In this document: positions 1 to 11,559 of the stretch, in pieces | Layout: every line of letters starts with the position of its first letter | Numbering within the stretch: the stretch's first letter is position 1 | NCBI GenBank assembly: GCA_008694505.1 | Contig: VZDJ01007749.1 | Coordinates: forward strand, 2,117,564 to 2,181,563 | Direction of reading: 5' to 3' | From: Cyanoderma ruficeps | Lineage: Eukaryota; Chordata; Aves; Passeriformes; Timaliidae | DNA: 64,000 nucleotides | Notes under the pieces: generated by a model | Databases searched by the model: none | What the model was told of the DNA's origin: nothing | The model's input: only the letters and a program-made list of their open reading frames with translations | Program-made: the position numbers and the translations under genes

Positions 1-3000
1 ACCCATACACTCTGCTCTCCACTTCCACTTGAGAGTCTAGACAGACAGGTTTTTTGCTTTCTTTGAATTAAAAAGCCCTACTTAAATTGCGGCGAGACTT
101 TGCATATATTCATCATTTTCCATCTGGAAAGTCTTCCATTATTGATACATAATGCAAGCACAAGTAGAAAAATACATTTTTCTCCTATTTTATGTGATGC
201 ACTGAGGCTTCTTTCTTGAAGATACATTCATCAAAGGGGCATTCCCTTAATGAAATACTGGTCCTGAATATCCCCAGCTCCCTTGTCACCCTGTGTGACC
301 AGAGTGTGCTTCACTTCACACTGCCTGATTTGATGGAGGGCCTAGGACCCTCTCTCTGCACTGGTTCTGGTGGCTCCCCCTTATTTCCAGGTTCTTAACC
401 CCTTGCTGATCCTCCTGCTCTCCAGCTGTCCTTCCTCATTCACAGTCCTTCATCAGAGAGCTCTTAGTACTGACTGAAGTTGGAGGTGCTGCTGTCAGTG
501 CCCAAAGAAACCATTCACCAGCTACGGAAAAAGAGTCCAGAGCCCAGAAAAAGTGTCCACACTGTGCCATCATGTTCTGGTTGAAAAAGTCTTTTGCAGA
601 GCTGGTCATCACATGCAGATTTCCTGAGCCCTAATCTTAATTCCATAAATCTTCCCCAGTTAATGATATTATGTACAGAACAAAGGCCAGTCTTCTGGAC
701 AGTAGAGATGCAACACAAAGTCTATTTGTCTATTTCTTGTGCATGGGAACTGTACATACACACAGAGCCTGTAATACCAGGATTTATTTAAACTGGGAAG
801 TTCATAAGGCCTTGATCAGAACAAACATAATTTCATTAATTGAGAAGTATCAGTTCAGTGCATCCCAGTGATGCTGATCTGATTAGGGCAGCATCTGGAT
901 TAAACATTCTCATCTTAAAGATTTAGAATGCTAGAGATTTGCTTTTTGTATTCTCCTCTTTTCCTCCCTTTTTAAAAGCTTCTTCCCTTCTGAGTTTGAA
1001 ATATTAAAGACTACAAGCTGTTCTGCATAACAGGAAACCTGCAGACACAAAACAATGTAGATATGCTTATGTCAGTTATACCTTGCTCCATTTACTAAAA
1101 TACTGTTTTAAGCATATCTGGTTTAAATGTACCTTTCAGTATCAAGGGTTTTTTTCTAAGCAAGCCTGTATTATAGAGCAACCTTGTGTTTTTCTGTGCT
1201 ATAAATACCTCATTCATATCTTCACATTATCTATTACTGTTTATCTCTTAAAGAGGGAAAATGGAACAGATCTAGTGAAACTTACAGTTGCAGGGTAAAT
1301 AAACATTTATTGTGTGTTTCTTCCTCAAACTTTATGAGCTGCTTCAATGTAATTAGTATATAAGCTAATTTTCAAGGTCTAGGTTAAAAAAAAGAATGAA
1401 AGCTTGACAGTTGCAAATAGCTCTTTTCAGAGAACGATGAGAGTTATAATTTTGTACAACCCCTTCCAATAATAAAGTAGACTATGAAGATAAGTGTATC
1501 CAGCATTTACCGGTAGCATAAGATGATTGGTAATGTCCTTTAAGCTTCCAGCCATAGAAAGCCAAATGAGATAAGTGAATTCACCCAGTACTTCATGGAG
1601 GAGAAAGGTCTTAGGTCTCTCCTCCTAAATATAGACCACACAGATCTAGCTTTGATTTCACTCTGCTGTAGTGAAATCTTTCTGAGATTTCATCTTTCTG
1701 AGAAATCATCTTTCTGAGGCAGCTCATACTTGTGTGTCTCACCACCCCTACCCTTACCGGCCATTTCAAGCCCATTTGCCATTTCTGGATCCCCAAAAAC
1801 CAGAGTCATGTCCTGTGGTGCCCTGGCCACCTTGACCTCTCCTGTCCTGGTATCCCCTCCTGCATCTGCTCGTGTCCCAGTGCCCAGCCAGCACCACCCT
1901 GTTGTCCCCTGTTCTCCTTAAACTTTTGACATACAGGAACAGCAGTGAAACCACTGAGTGATGGAGCTCCCCAAAGTATCTACCCAAACACTCCTAGAAG
2001 TTTGCCTCTTTCCTTACTACTCCAGAGAGTGTATCTGATTCAGTTGATGAACAAATGAGCTCACTAAATTTGAAGCCAATTTTGGCTCCGGTTCTCTCTG
2101 CAGCTACTTGTCTCTTGACTGATTGATTGATTGAGTCATCATTAACAGCCTAAACCTTTGAATGAAACCAGTGGGAGTCTTACCACTTTTACCACCAAGA
2201 ACAGGCTGCTGCACAAGTTTCCCACATGAAAGTACAATTTACTAACACATAAAAAAACCCCCCACAAGACTGAGATCACAGCTCATAAGTCAGTTTAGTA
2301 TAGAAATCTTTCACTGAGGCAACCATTTGAGTGCAATAATAGAAATCTGTGGATAGTCTTTCTGTTTGTTTTATGCCCTGATTTTAGCTTGTGTGACTTC
2401 ATCTTTTTGCTCAATAAGGTGTGTGTGGACAGAGGCAGGGTACTTTTGGTGTGCCTTGAGAACTACCTCATTCCCTCATTTTTTTCTTCTCTCCTTTCTC
2501 ATCCTTCTCACCACCTCATGTGGCACCATCTTCCTTGGGATCACTGAGGGTAGGACATCTTCCCAGGGAGCCATCAGCACTCTGATTTCATTGCTGGCAT
2601 GTGGGATGAGTTGTGTGGCAACAAACATTTTCAGAATCTTTGAAAATGTAACCTGAACCCATCACCTAGCAGATAAAGGACCTACCACCAGGTTACTAAC
2701 GCAGGCCAACCAACCTTATATCTGTTTTAACCCCCCAAAATCCCAGGCTAGATTTGAACATAGAAGCAGACTTTTACAAAGGCCTTTTGGAGTACCCTTG
2801 ATCTCATCTGTTATACTTCAGTGACCATTGTCATTTCTTGGTCATAATGTCAAGGAAAAATATAATTAGATTTATATTTATGTGCTTTGTGCAATATAGA
2901 GGGTTATTTTCTGTTTATGCTATTACTGCTTTGGGAGTACAAACAAAACTGATGAGCACATTATTATACCTTTATGAGGGCAAGTTATTCAATGCATGAA

Positions 3001-3290
3001 CACTGGTGACACTTTCAGTACTGTGCTCACGATGCTTATTCTGATCACAATGGTTTAAATAATACATGAACTCATGCATATACATATTGCAGCTCATCTC
3101 TTTCATTAGGCGCCTTGCTAAATTCTCTCAGCTAGTTCTCCCAAGCACTCACATGTTTTCAGGGTGAAAGTCCTTTTATTTGTCGCAGACAGGTTGCAAA
3201 TTCTTGCTGAGATATCATTTTAAATTTGTTTGGCTGTGCAACCTAGTTTAACAAGGGCAGATTGCAGCCTTTGCTTTTCCTGTTCTTCCT
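1..3290. other. anonymous non-coding sequence, mostly unique
   Basis: AT-rich vertebrate-type sequence with no recognisable exon or transposon. Open frames here are short (up to 96 codons at 2366-2656) and of low-complexity composition. A pyrimidine- and C-rich patch at about 1735-1920 opens frames on both strands, which looks compositional rather than coding. A short poly-A/poly-C junction lies near 2249-2266. A three-unit repeat inside the block is listed separately. Confidence 0.6.
1671..1718. repeat. 16-bp tandem repeat, three units
   Basis: The 11-mer ATCTTTCTGAG occurs three times at an exact 16-bp spacing, starting at 1676, 1692 and 1708. The intervening bases are A/T-rich and partly conserved (ATTTC, AAATC). 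This is a short local triplication of the replication-slippage type and has no coding context. Confidence 0.8.
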
Positions 3291-3291
3291 G

Positions 3292-3328
3292 GGGGAAAAC
3301 AAAAAGAAAAAAAAAAGAGAGAGAGAGC
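3292..3328 (+). repeat. A-rich run followed by (GA)n
   Basis: A run of A with single C and G interruptions passes directly into five to six GA units. It is a simple sequence repeat about 100 bp upstream of the MIR-like relic and is not obviously part of it. Confidence 0.8.
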
Positions 3329-3427
3329 TTATGTGAACTGTTTTAATGTATGAAGAAAAAACGTATGAAAGGAGAAGTGGAAAATTGGATTTGGTAATTA
3401 AGATTTTGTGTTGGGACTGCATTGCTC

Positions 3428-3526
3428 CCAGTTCAGTCCCCTAGAGTTTCTCTATGACCTTGGGCAAGTCATGCTAATCTTCCCAAGCCTCTGTAAAGTG
3501 TGGTAACAGTTCCTTCTTTTCTTTGT
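3428..3526 (+). mobile_element. MIR-like SINE relic (core region)
   Basis: The interval contains TGACCTTGGGCAAGTCA, then a diverged copy of the 'lands in cctct...cctctgtaaa...gg' part of the mammalian-wide interspersed repeat core, in the forward orientation. Upstream, the 'gttcagtcccctag' segment weakly fits the tRNA-related portion. MIR and related CORE-SINEs are ancient amniote elements that survive in birds as diverged fragments. The boundaries are approximate. A different CORE-type SINE with the same central domain is possible. Confidence 0.6.
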
Positions 3527-3529
3527 CCT

Positions 3530-5900
3530 GTCTTGTCTGTTTCACTCCGGTACAGATTTTCTTTCAGAGTCTTTACATCCATGGCTCCAAACATATTCAG
3601 GAATTTTTATACAAACCAAGTTCTGGTATGAAAAATACTTTCAATTTTATATACTTGGTGCTCCAATTCCAGATAATCATTTTAAACAAATATGTTGAAG
3701 AATGCATATTTAGAAAGTAAGCTTCTGCTTCCAGTGATTTTGGGTAGAAAAGATTCTGTATTGAGTGTAGGGTGGTATCTGTGCATTAAATAGAGCTGGC
3801 ACAGAGGAATGAATCCATCTCTTACATCTGCTCTAGTTCTGTTTCTCAGAAGAGCACCTGTCCTCAGTGTCTGCAGCACTTCCACACAGAACTTATGTAC
3901 ATGGCTTTGCATTGGAATGGCTGTGAGAATTTCCCAGTCCTTCCTGCCACCCACTGCCTGCTCTGTCTGCTGAGATCAAATGCAAGTGTCTGAAACAAAC
4001 CAAACACTGCCCCCAGCCCCAGCCAAATCAAATTATTATAATTAAATAGAATTTTAAAGCATGAATCATATATCAGGACCTAACAAACCAGGACACTGGG
4101 GCCTGCTAATGGGGCACTGCTGTTCATCACCTGGTGTGAGTGCCCAGCTTCTCCAGTTCGAGGTGGTCCAAGCTCATTGCTTCCACAGATGCTGCTCTGA
4201 TCTCACAAGTCCTCCAGGGTCTGTAGCTGCATGTGGGGGTCATTCGCATAAAGGTAAAACAATGCTGGGCTGTTTCTCTGCATCTTGCAATAAGCAGCCT
4301 GTGCTGCTACTCCTCATCCACAGGAAGGACAACACGGGCCTGCATCCATGGAAGTGCCCCATGTCCCTTAGCTCTGATTGCTACATGGGATACACCCATC
4401 CCCACCTGGGCCTGGCACCATCCACCAGGTCAGAGGGCCTGCAATCACTAATCACTCTGCTCTGAGGAGAAGTGGATGAAGCAGCTCACCTGGGTTGCTC
4501 ATCATTTTTTCAGCGTCTTTTTTGTAATTGTTCTGTATCATAAGCCATACTTTTCCTTAAGAATTTGCTGCTTCAATGCTGCAGTGGCTTGAGCAAAAAC
4601 GGGGACTAATCCTGTGACTAAGGAATTTCCAATCTCTTTGCTATCACTGGTCACCCTGTCGGAAAACGTACAAAATCTGAAGGAAAAGGTTAAAACAGAT
4701 CTACTTGCAGCTTCCTCGCCAAGCCCATGAGGTTTTCCTACATTTAAGAGCATCACTGACACTGAGACTTTGGTTAGAAAAATTTCTGTATTCAATCTGT
4801 TCTCAGGATCCTGTTACACTGACGTACCCCAGGAATAAAATGCAATCCTGCAATCCCTTGTATCAAGAGGTTCTGTGAACCAGTGAATGCCTCAGGGCTC
4901 TGCTTGATGTCCAAAATGACCCAGTGTCTGGCCATTGCAGGGCTCAGTGAGTTCAGAAGGGCTCTAGACCAGGAAATGTTCCCTTGGGTGATTATATTTT
5001 ATTTTTTTTAATCTTGTGTGTTGTCCTGGTGAGGTTCACACAATTATTTACCCGCATGTTAAAGTGCTCCAAAAAGCTTTCAAAAAAGAGTTTCCTATTT
5101 CTAGAAAAAAGGAGCTGGAGAGGAAACATGAGGACTTTGCCTGGCATTGTTATGCTTAGCACAGGGGGGCTGCTCTAGCTGTGAGAATTTCAGAGTGGGT
5201 TTTGTTCAGGACAGCCTGGCAGGGAGAGAGACAAAATGGATCAAAGAAAAAAGCCAGGCAGTTGTTTTTATGGAGCTTCTCCTTCTTATCTTTGTTGGCG
5301 GTGGGTCTGCTTGTGCCACTATTGAAGCTGATAGCAAGGCTTGGATGGCTTGAGTGGCAAAAGACCCTAAACAAGAATAACTTGTCTTGTATCTTTTTAT
5401 CTTTGTAACTAATTACAAAGTGTTTGAGGTAGATGATCACCCTAGGCTATTTTCTAGCTACCTTCCTACCCTGCCTTTCTATGCAGGTAATGTTCAGGAA
5501 GCTTGTAATGTAACGAGGCTCTGCCATCCAGTCTGTAGTTGCTTCATGTCATCCTCTTCAGGCATTTTATGTTGTAAACATTTCTTTCTAATACCTCAAA
5601 GAGAAATACTCTAGTAATTATAGCAGCAATTTCCTTCCTTAGCTTTACTGCTTCTTCTCTCCTGTGCAGATTATTTCATTTAAGCTGATATCCTGAGCAA
5701 TTATAGTACAACATCATTTGAGACGTAATCACCTCTGGCTAACCTCTTCAGGATCCTTTGGATATAAATGTGTTGATGTCTAAGCATCCCAGTGAAAACA
5801 TTTCAGTGAGAACAAAACAATATGAAACCTAATGTTTCCCAGAAAACTTGGTCAGGAATACAGCAGAACAAGTGCTCCCTGGTAGGGGGAGGGAAGGAAT
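3530..5900. other. anonymous non-coding sequence with one GC-richer patch
   Basis: No exon, RNA gene or transposon is recognised. Around 4061-4465 the sequence is GC-richer and a 134-codon plus-strand frame stays open. Its product is rich in Cys, Ser, His and Pro, has no familiar domain, and an alternative frame is also open at 4233-4451, so it looks compositional. Near 5155-5180 there is a G-run context (CACAGGGGGGCTGC) that loosely resembles half of a CTCF site but is not strong enough to call. Confidence 0.55.
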
Positions 5901-5927
5901 TTCAGAAGAAGATATTGCATTGATTTT

Positions 5928-6420
5928 ATGGTCAGAAAGAATAACTGTGATCATCTATTCCCATTGCCTGCAAAACACAGGCCAAGAATTTGGCTGCAGC
6001 CAGCACTACTGGCTGTAATGAGCCACATCCAAAACCCTGTGCAGTCACTGGGAAAAATGCTGTTGGCTTCAGTGAGAGCTTTGGATGATGATCAGTGTAA
6101 GCAGAAGCCCAGCAGTGCAGCACAGCTGTGGGGAAATCCCTGGAACCTACAGGGCACTGATCATTTGCCAGTGAACAGGGAGCACCAGTGGCGTCTTGGA
6201 GGCAGGACATTGCTTCTGCCAGAATTTCTTCCCTGTCTCGGTGGCTGTTCTCGCTGGGATGGGAAGGAAATTGGGGGGAAATGGCCAGGGAAAAATCACT
6301 TTTCCCTGCCTTCCTGCTCTGTCTGGAGCCACTGCCTCTGGGGCTACTCTCAGCAGCAGTTCCTGTCTCTGCTAAACACCTGCACAGAGTAACTTCTTTG
6401 TTCCCTGTCATGGATGACAT
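5928..6420. other. long open frames on both strands, function unknown
   Basis: A 154-codon plus-strand frame (5928-6392) and a 162-codon minus-strand frame (5932-6420) lie almost exactly on top of each other, and a further 92-codon plus-strand frame overlaps their right half. The patch is GC-richer than its surroundings, which lowers stop-codon frequency on both strands at once. Neither product shows a signal peptide, membrane segment, zinc-binding pattern or domain I recognise. At most one strand could be coding, and chance is the simplest explanation. A lncRNA exon or decayed element is also possible. Confidence 0.3.
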
Positions 6421-6464
6421 AACAAAGACAGTTGGAGTCTGGTGTTCTCATCTAATGTTTTGGT

Positions 6465-6497
6465 AAAAAAAAAANNAAAAAAAAAAAAAAAAAAAAG
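6465..6497 (+). repeat. poly-A run interrupted by two undetermined bases
   Basis: More than 30 consecutive A positions, with N at 6475-6476. The N pair inside a homopolymer suggests that read length or consensus calling failed here, so the real tract length is uncertain. I see no processed pseudogene or SINE immediately upstream that would make this a retroposon tail. Confidence 0.85.
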
Positions 6498-6499
6498 AG

Positions 6500-9400
6500 C
6501 TATTTAATTCTTTGGTTTACGAATATCTTAACAAAAGTTGAGAAATTTAGAGGTGTTTGTGTGGGTGTAGGTCATTTGCCAAAAAAAAACAAAAAACCGA
6601 CAGCATCAAGTTGCTCTATCAGGAATGTATTAGATCTATCTGGCTAGTCTTGGGGAAAAATGCAAACAATCTAAAATAAAAAAGTACTCAGAAGTGCTCC
6701 TCCAGCGCTCCTTTGGGGCTTCAAAGTGGAGTAATTCAGAAATACTGCATTTTGTGACAAAATTGCAGTTTGCATTTTTACAGTGGCAAAACTCAGCATA
6801 AATGTATAATCAATGTTTTCCACTTCTAAAAAAAAAGAATTTAAAAAAAAAAAAGAATCAGATTCTGAAGGAGATGGTACAACAGGATAATTCCCACTGG
6901 TGATGTAAAACCTCACTATTCCACAGTTACGACTGCTCTGGTGTGTGCATGCTCCCAACACTACTCTTTGCAGAAGCAGGGAAGCTGAGTGGAAGCCGGT
7001 GGGATTTGGTATTTTGCATAAAAATACTCATTTTCAGACCACAGTTTAATTCCTTCCCAGGTGGCTAATAACTGAAAAGGGTTGGCATGGGTGATATAGA
7101 GGCCACTGAGTCCTGCTGCTGTCCCTGATGAACAAACTCATCCAGCCAGGCTGCCAGCTGAGCTCTTCAGCCGAGGCAGCAGCTGCTGCAGTGGTCACTG
7201 AGAGGCAAAAGCTCTCACTTAGATGATGTTCTCTCACAAGAACATCCTCCCTGCACTGGCCTGGAGCTATGACAAGGCTCCCTTACAAACGAGCTAAATA
7301 AAAGCCTCTTCTCTCCCATCCCCTCCAGTCTCCTCATAGATAAGTGAGAAATATTTAAGATAAAATAACTCTTAACTCTTTCAATTTATGAACTTTTGCT
7401 GTAAGACTATCAAGCAGACCAAGGCAGAATTTAAAGTCTGAACCTCCATTGGTGAAATTACCTGCAGGACCCTCACATCTGAAAATTCCCCACTGCTGGG
7501 CAGCAGGACAGCCTGAAGACAAGTGTCTAGGACCAATTTAAATGCCTTCAGCACCCTGACTTCCAGATGCCTCTTTTTTTCCAGGCAAAGGAGGATGGAC
7601 TAGATCAGGCCACATATTAAATCTGCTTCTTCTTAGAAATACATCTTGTCTACAGCTGCTTGTTCCACATGACATGCAGCCTCCTGCAGCCAGCAGCAAG
7701 AAAAAAGACAGGACAGCCCTTTTTGGGCAGGAGTGCCTGCTGCTTCTAGAAGCAGCTTTGTGAGCTCTGATTGGCATTTGAGGGCAGGTTTACTTCTTTC
7801 TGATGAGTTTTGAACAAACACCAGTGTGGGGTTATTAGCAGAATCCCTATTATGTTTCTAATAGTCTTGTTAACATGCAGGAAATCAATGCCAGGAAATG
7901 TTAAGGAGTGTACAGAGGAAAGTTAGTGCAGTATGCTTGGAGGCCCATTCAGATTTTGTCAACAGTCATTGCTCTCCTCCAGAATCACGTTTTTTTGTTT
8001 GTCCTGGGCAAGAGTGAGACAATAATTGATACTGCTTGAGCTCTTTGCCTCTTTTTCAGTTAGCTGTGGTAAAAATGTCCCAACAGCTGGGACCTTACAG
8101 TATTATCTTAGGAGCAGCATTACAGTTATGGAAGTGAAGAACAGAAGGTGTTTAAGAGAATTATTGGCGATCCAAAAAAAGTACCAATAGAAAATGAATT
8201 AACATCACTTTTCAGAATTTTATTTGACCATTTCTACATTGCAGGCTTCCTCTAAGACTCCTCATCCAATAATTTCACTTTTGCTCCCATGCTGTTAAAT
8301 GTGGATCCTTGTTCTCTCCCACACAGAACTATTGCAAGGTACTCAGGTTTTAAGGAGCTGAGCCACTGCAATTTGCCACTCAAGAATATTAGTGGAGTTT
8401 ACTCCTCTAGTCTGTATCCCTGTTCCTTTGGACTCACTCACAAAGGGCCTCTCTATCTCACTTTAACATGGAAGATTCAGAAAGCCTCTCTGGCCTCTGG
8501 GAGGGAAAATTCCTCCTGCTTTATCCCTGGAGATTCAGGCTGTGACACGTCCAATACTGAACAGTAGAGTCCTTACATATGTGCACTCAGCTCAGAAATA
8601 TTAAGTACCACTTCTCCCAGCATTCCTATTCAGAAGGCATTTACAAGGCATGTGTCTGCATTTTCTGAGTATATACTCTGAAAGACCTTTTAGCAACACT
8701 GCAAAACCCCAGCGGGGTTACCTGTAACCCCCACTGTTGGCACTGAAAGGGGTAGAACGGAGGAAGACAAAGCACAGGTACAGGTGTAGTGAGTGCACTG
8801 CTGTGTTACTCCACTCCTGTTTTCCTTGCCCCACTTCTGCCTCATGGAGCTATCACTTCATCTTTTATGCTGAAGAAAAGGAAATACGACACTGTTGATC
8901 AGCACTGCTTCTGCAGTTGCAATAAAACGAAATGAGATCCAATGTACTCAGCTGTTAGCTGAGCAAGTCAGACTTACTGACCTTCACTGTGACTATTAAT
9001 GTGCAAAACCCTCTGTCTTCCAGCTGTGAATAATGTTTCTTGTTTCTGAAGTGAGAACAAGGAAAGGAAAAAGAAGGACAGAATTTTACGCACGTGATGC
9101 CCCTACCTCCTTTTCTTTAACTAATAGTGAGTATTTTACCTCAGTCACAGGCATCACCTAATTCATGTTCCCATAGGATAAAGAAAGCCTTGCTGTTTGC
9201 TCAGGCAGTCCTGGTGTCCAAATAACTTCTCGCAGATGCTAAAAAAACCCTCTGTATTTTCAGTCAGAACCAGTGTTTCTCTAACAACTACAAATCATTC
9301 ACGATTTATCAGCCTGCCAGGTGGGATCTGCCCTGTGCTCACAGGGAACAAGCTGTTCTGTGGCAAAAGCCTGCAGTGGGATGAGCAGCATTTGGGCTGG

Positions 9401-11060
9401 TGGGAGAATCCACTCGAATGGAGGCACTGCTCTCTACCCAACGCCGTCATTCTCTCGGGGAGATGGTAATGAGGCTTGCTCACCCTTTCATGAAAATTTC
9501 ATTTGCTGCACGCAGGGCTCCCTGACAGAAGGAGCTCTGGTGAATCTTGCAGAGGTGGTTTAAGCCATTACAGCCTCCTGCTATTTGCTCCCTCTGTCCA
9601 GGAGGATTCTCATCCTCGGAGCTGGGGTAGCTGAACCTTGCTTGCAGCAGCTCTAGGTCTAATGTGTTCTATTATAATGTCAATGAAGGTGACATGCACG
9701 GGGAGGGGGTTCACACCATGATGACACTCTGACTCTGCCAAGTGCTCCAAGTCAAAGAGGAGAGAAAGGGACTTCCCTTCCCTGAGACATAAATGAAAAT
9801 TGCTGCTGAGTTACAATAAAACCCAGAAACTGAATTATTGGTTTTGAAAGTATTATTACTTTTAACGGCATGCTCATGTATGTGTCAAGGGAGACTGATA
9901 AAACAGAAAGGCTCACAGATCCACAAATCCTCAATAAACTCCAAGGAAAATATTTTAAAAATTTCCTTGAAGACTAGGAGCTTCATTTTGTTGTCAAAAT
10001 CAGCTTGAGTGGCTCAAGCACCTCAGAGCACCTCACCTTGGAACAGTCTACTTCAGTCATCAAAATCAGAAGAGTCTGGAAATCAAAAAGAATAGCAGAA
10101 CTACAAACAATTTTCTTGGCTCTTTCCTTAACTGAAACTGCTGAGATAAGTAACAATTAGAGCTTTATCCTCTGTGGTGCATGATCCATCACAGACAGCT
10201 GCATGTTAACTGTGCCTGCCAGTGCAAGCATTTCAGCTGCTGCCCAGGCTAATGTATGTGAGCAGGTCCAGACTTTTAAACCCAGCCTTGCTGATGTGGC
10301 TTAGAAGAGGTTTAAAGCTGACTGGGTACCTGAGATCTGGCTGAGACCCTATTACTGACTCTGGAGCTCCTGCAGAGTCTGTAGCTGCGTGCTCCAAGTT
10401 AAATGTGGGTGGCTCATGAGGACCAGCATACTGTACAGCTGCCCCTGCTAGGCAGGAGTAGTCTGCTAGGAAAGAGGGCTGAGAGCAGGAAACATTCCAG
10501 GTGTCTGATCCACATCTGTCACATGACATCTGGGCTCAGCTGGATGAACAGAGGTGACATCTTCAGGGACCGATGATAAGACCTGTAGTTTTATCTACTA
10601 GTCACCTGAACACCTGGGGAACAGCTCCTGAGCCACAGCAGTTTGCAACGCTTCAAGAAAATCAAAGTCACTGACAGTCTCTGATAGATCATGTGGTTGG
10701 AAGAGCTAATTGGTATCCAGTGGGGTTAATCACACCTAAACTCCAATAAGATGGCTCTCTTGGGCACTAGTAGCAGTGAAGCTGTGAGCTGTGTGCCTGG
10801 CAGTACAAGGCTGCCTGCACGTCTACCTAGCCATGAATGTAGTTATCTCCCCAGAAGTGAAATGGAAGTGTCATTTAAGCCCCAACCAATTCCTTACAGA
10901 ATTATGCCAAAAGTTACGTGTCAAGTTTATAAAATCAAATTAAAAGCATCCATATTGTGCTTTGTTCCTGCTTAACTATGTTGGTAACTGCTCTGGGAAA
11001 GTGGTGCAGTGTTGAATATCTTTCTGTAGTAATTACAATTGGATATGAAAATGAGCTACA
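6500..11060. other. anonymous non-coding sequence
   Basis: Unique AT-rich sequence with A-rich tracts at about 6579-6600 and 6828-6855. Open frames of 60-98 codons on both strands (for example 6671-6961 minus, 8289-8567 plus, 9197-9469 plus, 10233-10529 minus) overlap one another and resemble no family. No interspersed repeat is recognised. A short GC-richer stretch near 9320-9470 is open in three frames. Confidence 0.55.
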
Positions 11061-11069
11061 AAACAGGGA

Positions 11070-11120
11070 AGTGCTTTTATCCTGATTTCACAGATGGAGA
11101 GCTGAAACACTAAAGGCCAA
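11070..11120 (-). mobile_element. weak MIR-like relic (reverse orientation)
   Basis: The stretch TTTATCCTGATTTCACAGAT followed by GGAGAGCTGAAACACTAAAG resembles the reverse complement of the MIR core (consensus pattern: ttatccccattttacagatgaggaaactgaggc). Only about 45 bp match convincingly and several positions differ, so this is a tentative ancient SINE call. Confidence 0.35.
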
Positions 11121-11387
11121 ATCTAATAAAGAATTACAGTGCTGCAGAACCTACCTTGCAGTCATCTGGTGCCCATATGGAATGCTGAAAACTGTTAGAC
11201 ACCTAGTCCCCATTTAGAGAAGCCTCTGTTTATAGGACAGGCTCATCCCCTCTAAATGGGAGCAAAATAGTCAACTTACTGAGAAAGAACCTCCTTAAAT
11301 GACTGCTCTTGTGTATCTCTCATCTGAGCTGTCCAGCTCGGAAGTGTCATGAGCAAGAGAAGGTGTTAGACTGCACTTCTGGATTAC

Positions 11388-11549
11388 CTCATCTGGGTTT
11401 TCAGGGAGTTTTGGCTTGGGGTCACTGTCCACACCCTCCACTAAATGAGCATACCAATGAACTCCCAGTGCGTGGTAGACCTCCCTCAGCTCTTTCAAAA
11501 ATAAGAGACCTCTCTTCTTCACAGTGTATTTAGTGCACATTTTAGTAGC
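11388..11549 (-). CDS. possible unannotated coding exon, product unknown
   Basis: On the minus strand an AG acceptor (…TTGCCTTAACAG) lies at 11550-11551 and a GAG|GTAATC donor follows position 11388. They enclose 162 nt, exactly 54 codons, open in phase 0. If the donor is not used, the frame runs on to a TAA at 11295-11297, giving a terminal exon of 84 codons ending DERYTRAVI. The peptide has a mixed, soluble-protein-like composition (basic start with VKKRGLLFLKELREVYHAL, later PKPKLPENPDE and ELDSSDERY) rather than the Cys/Ser/Leu-heavy look of most chance frames here. Weak points are a short acceptor pyrimidine tract with a purine-rich region upstream, and no homologue that I can name. It could be an internal exon, a terminal exon or chance. 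Confidence 0.3.
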
Positions 11550-11559
11550 CTGTTAAGGC

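Noticed and set aside
4061..4465. 134-codon plus-strand open frame
   Set aside because: Cys/Ser/His-rich composition, another frame open over the same bases, no domain and no splice context. A GC-richer patch explains it.
5155..5180. CTCF-like G-run (CACAGGGGGGCTGC)
   Set aside because: Only the G-run half fits the core, with too many mismatches to call a site.
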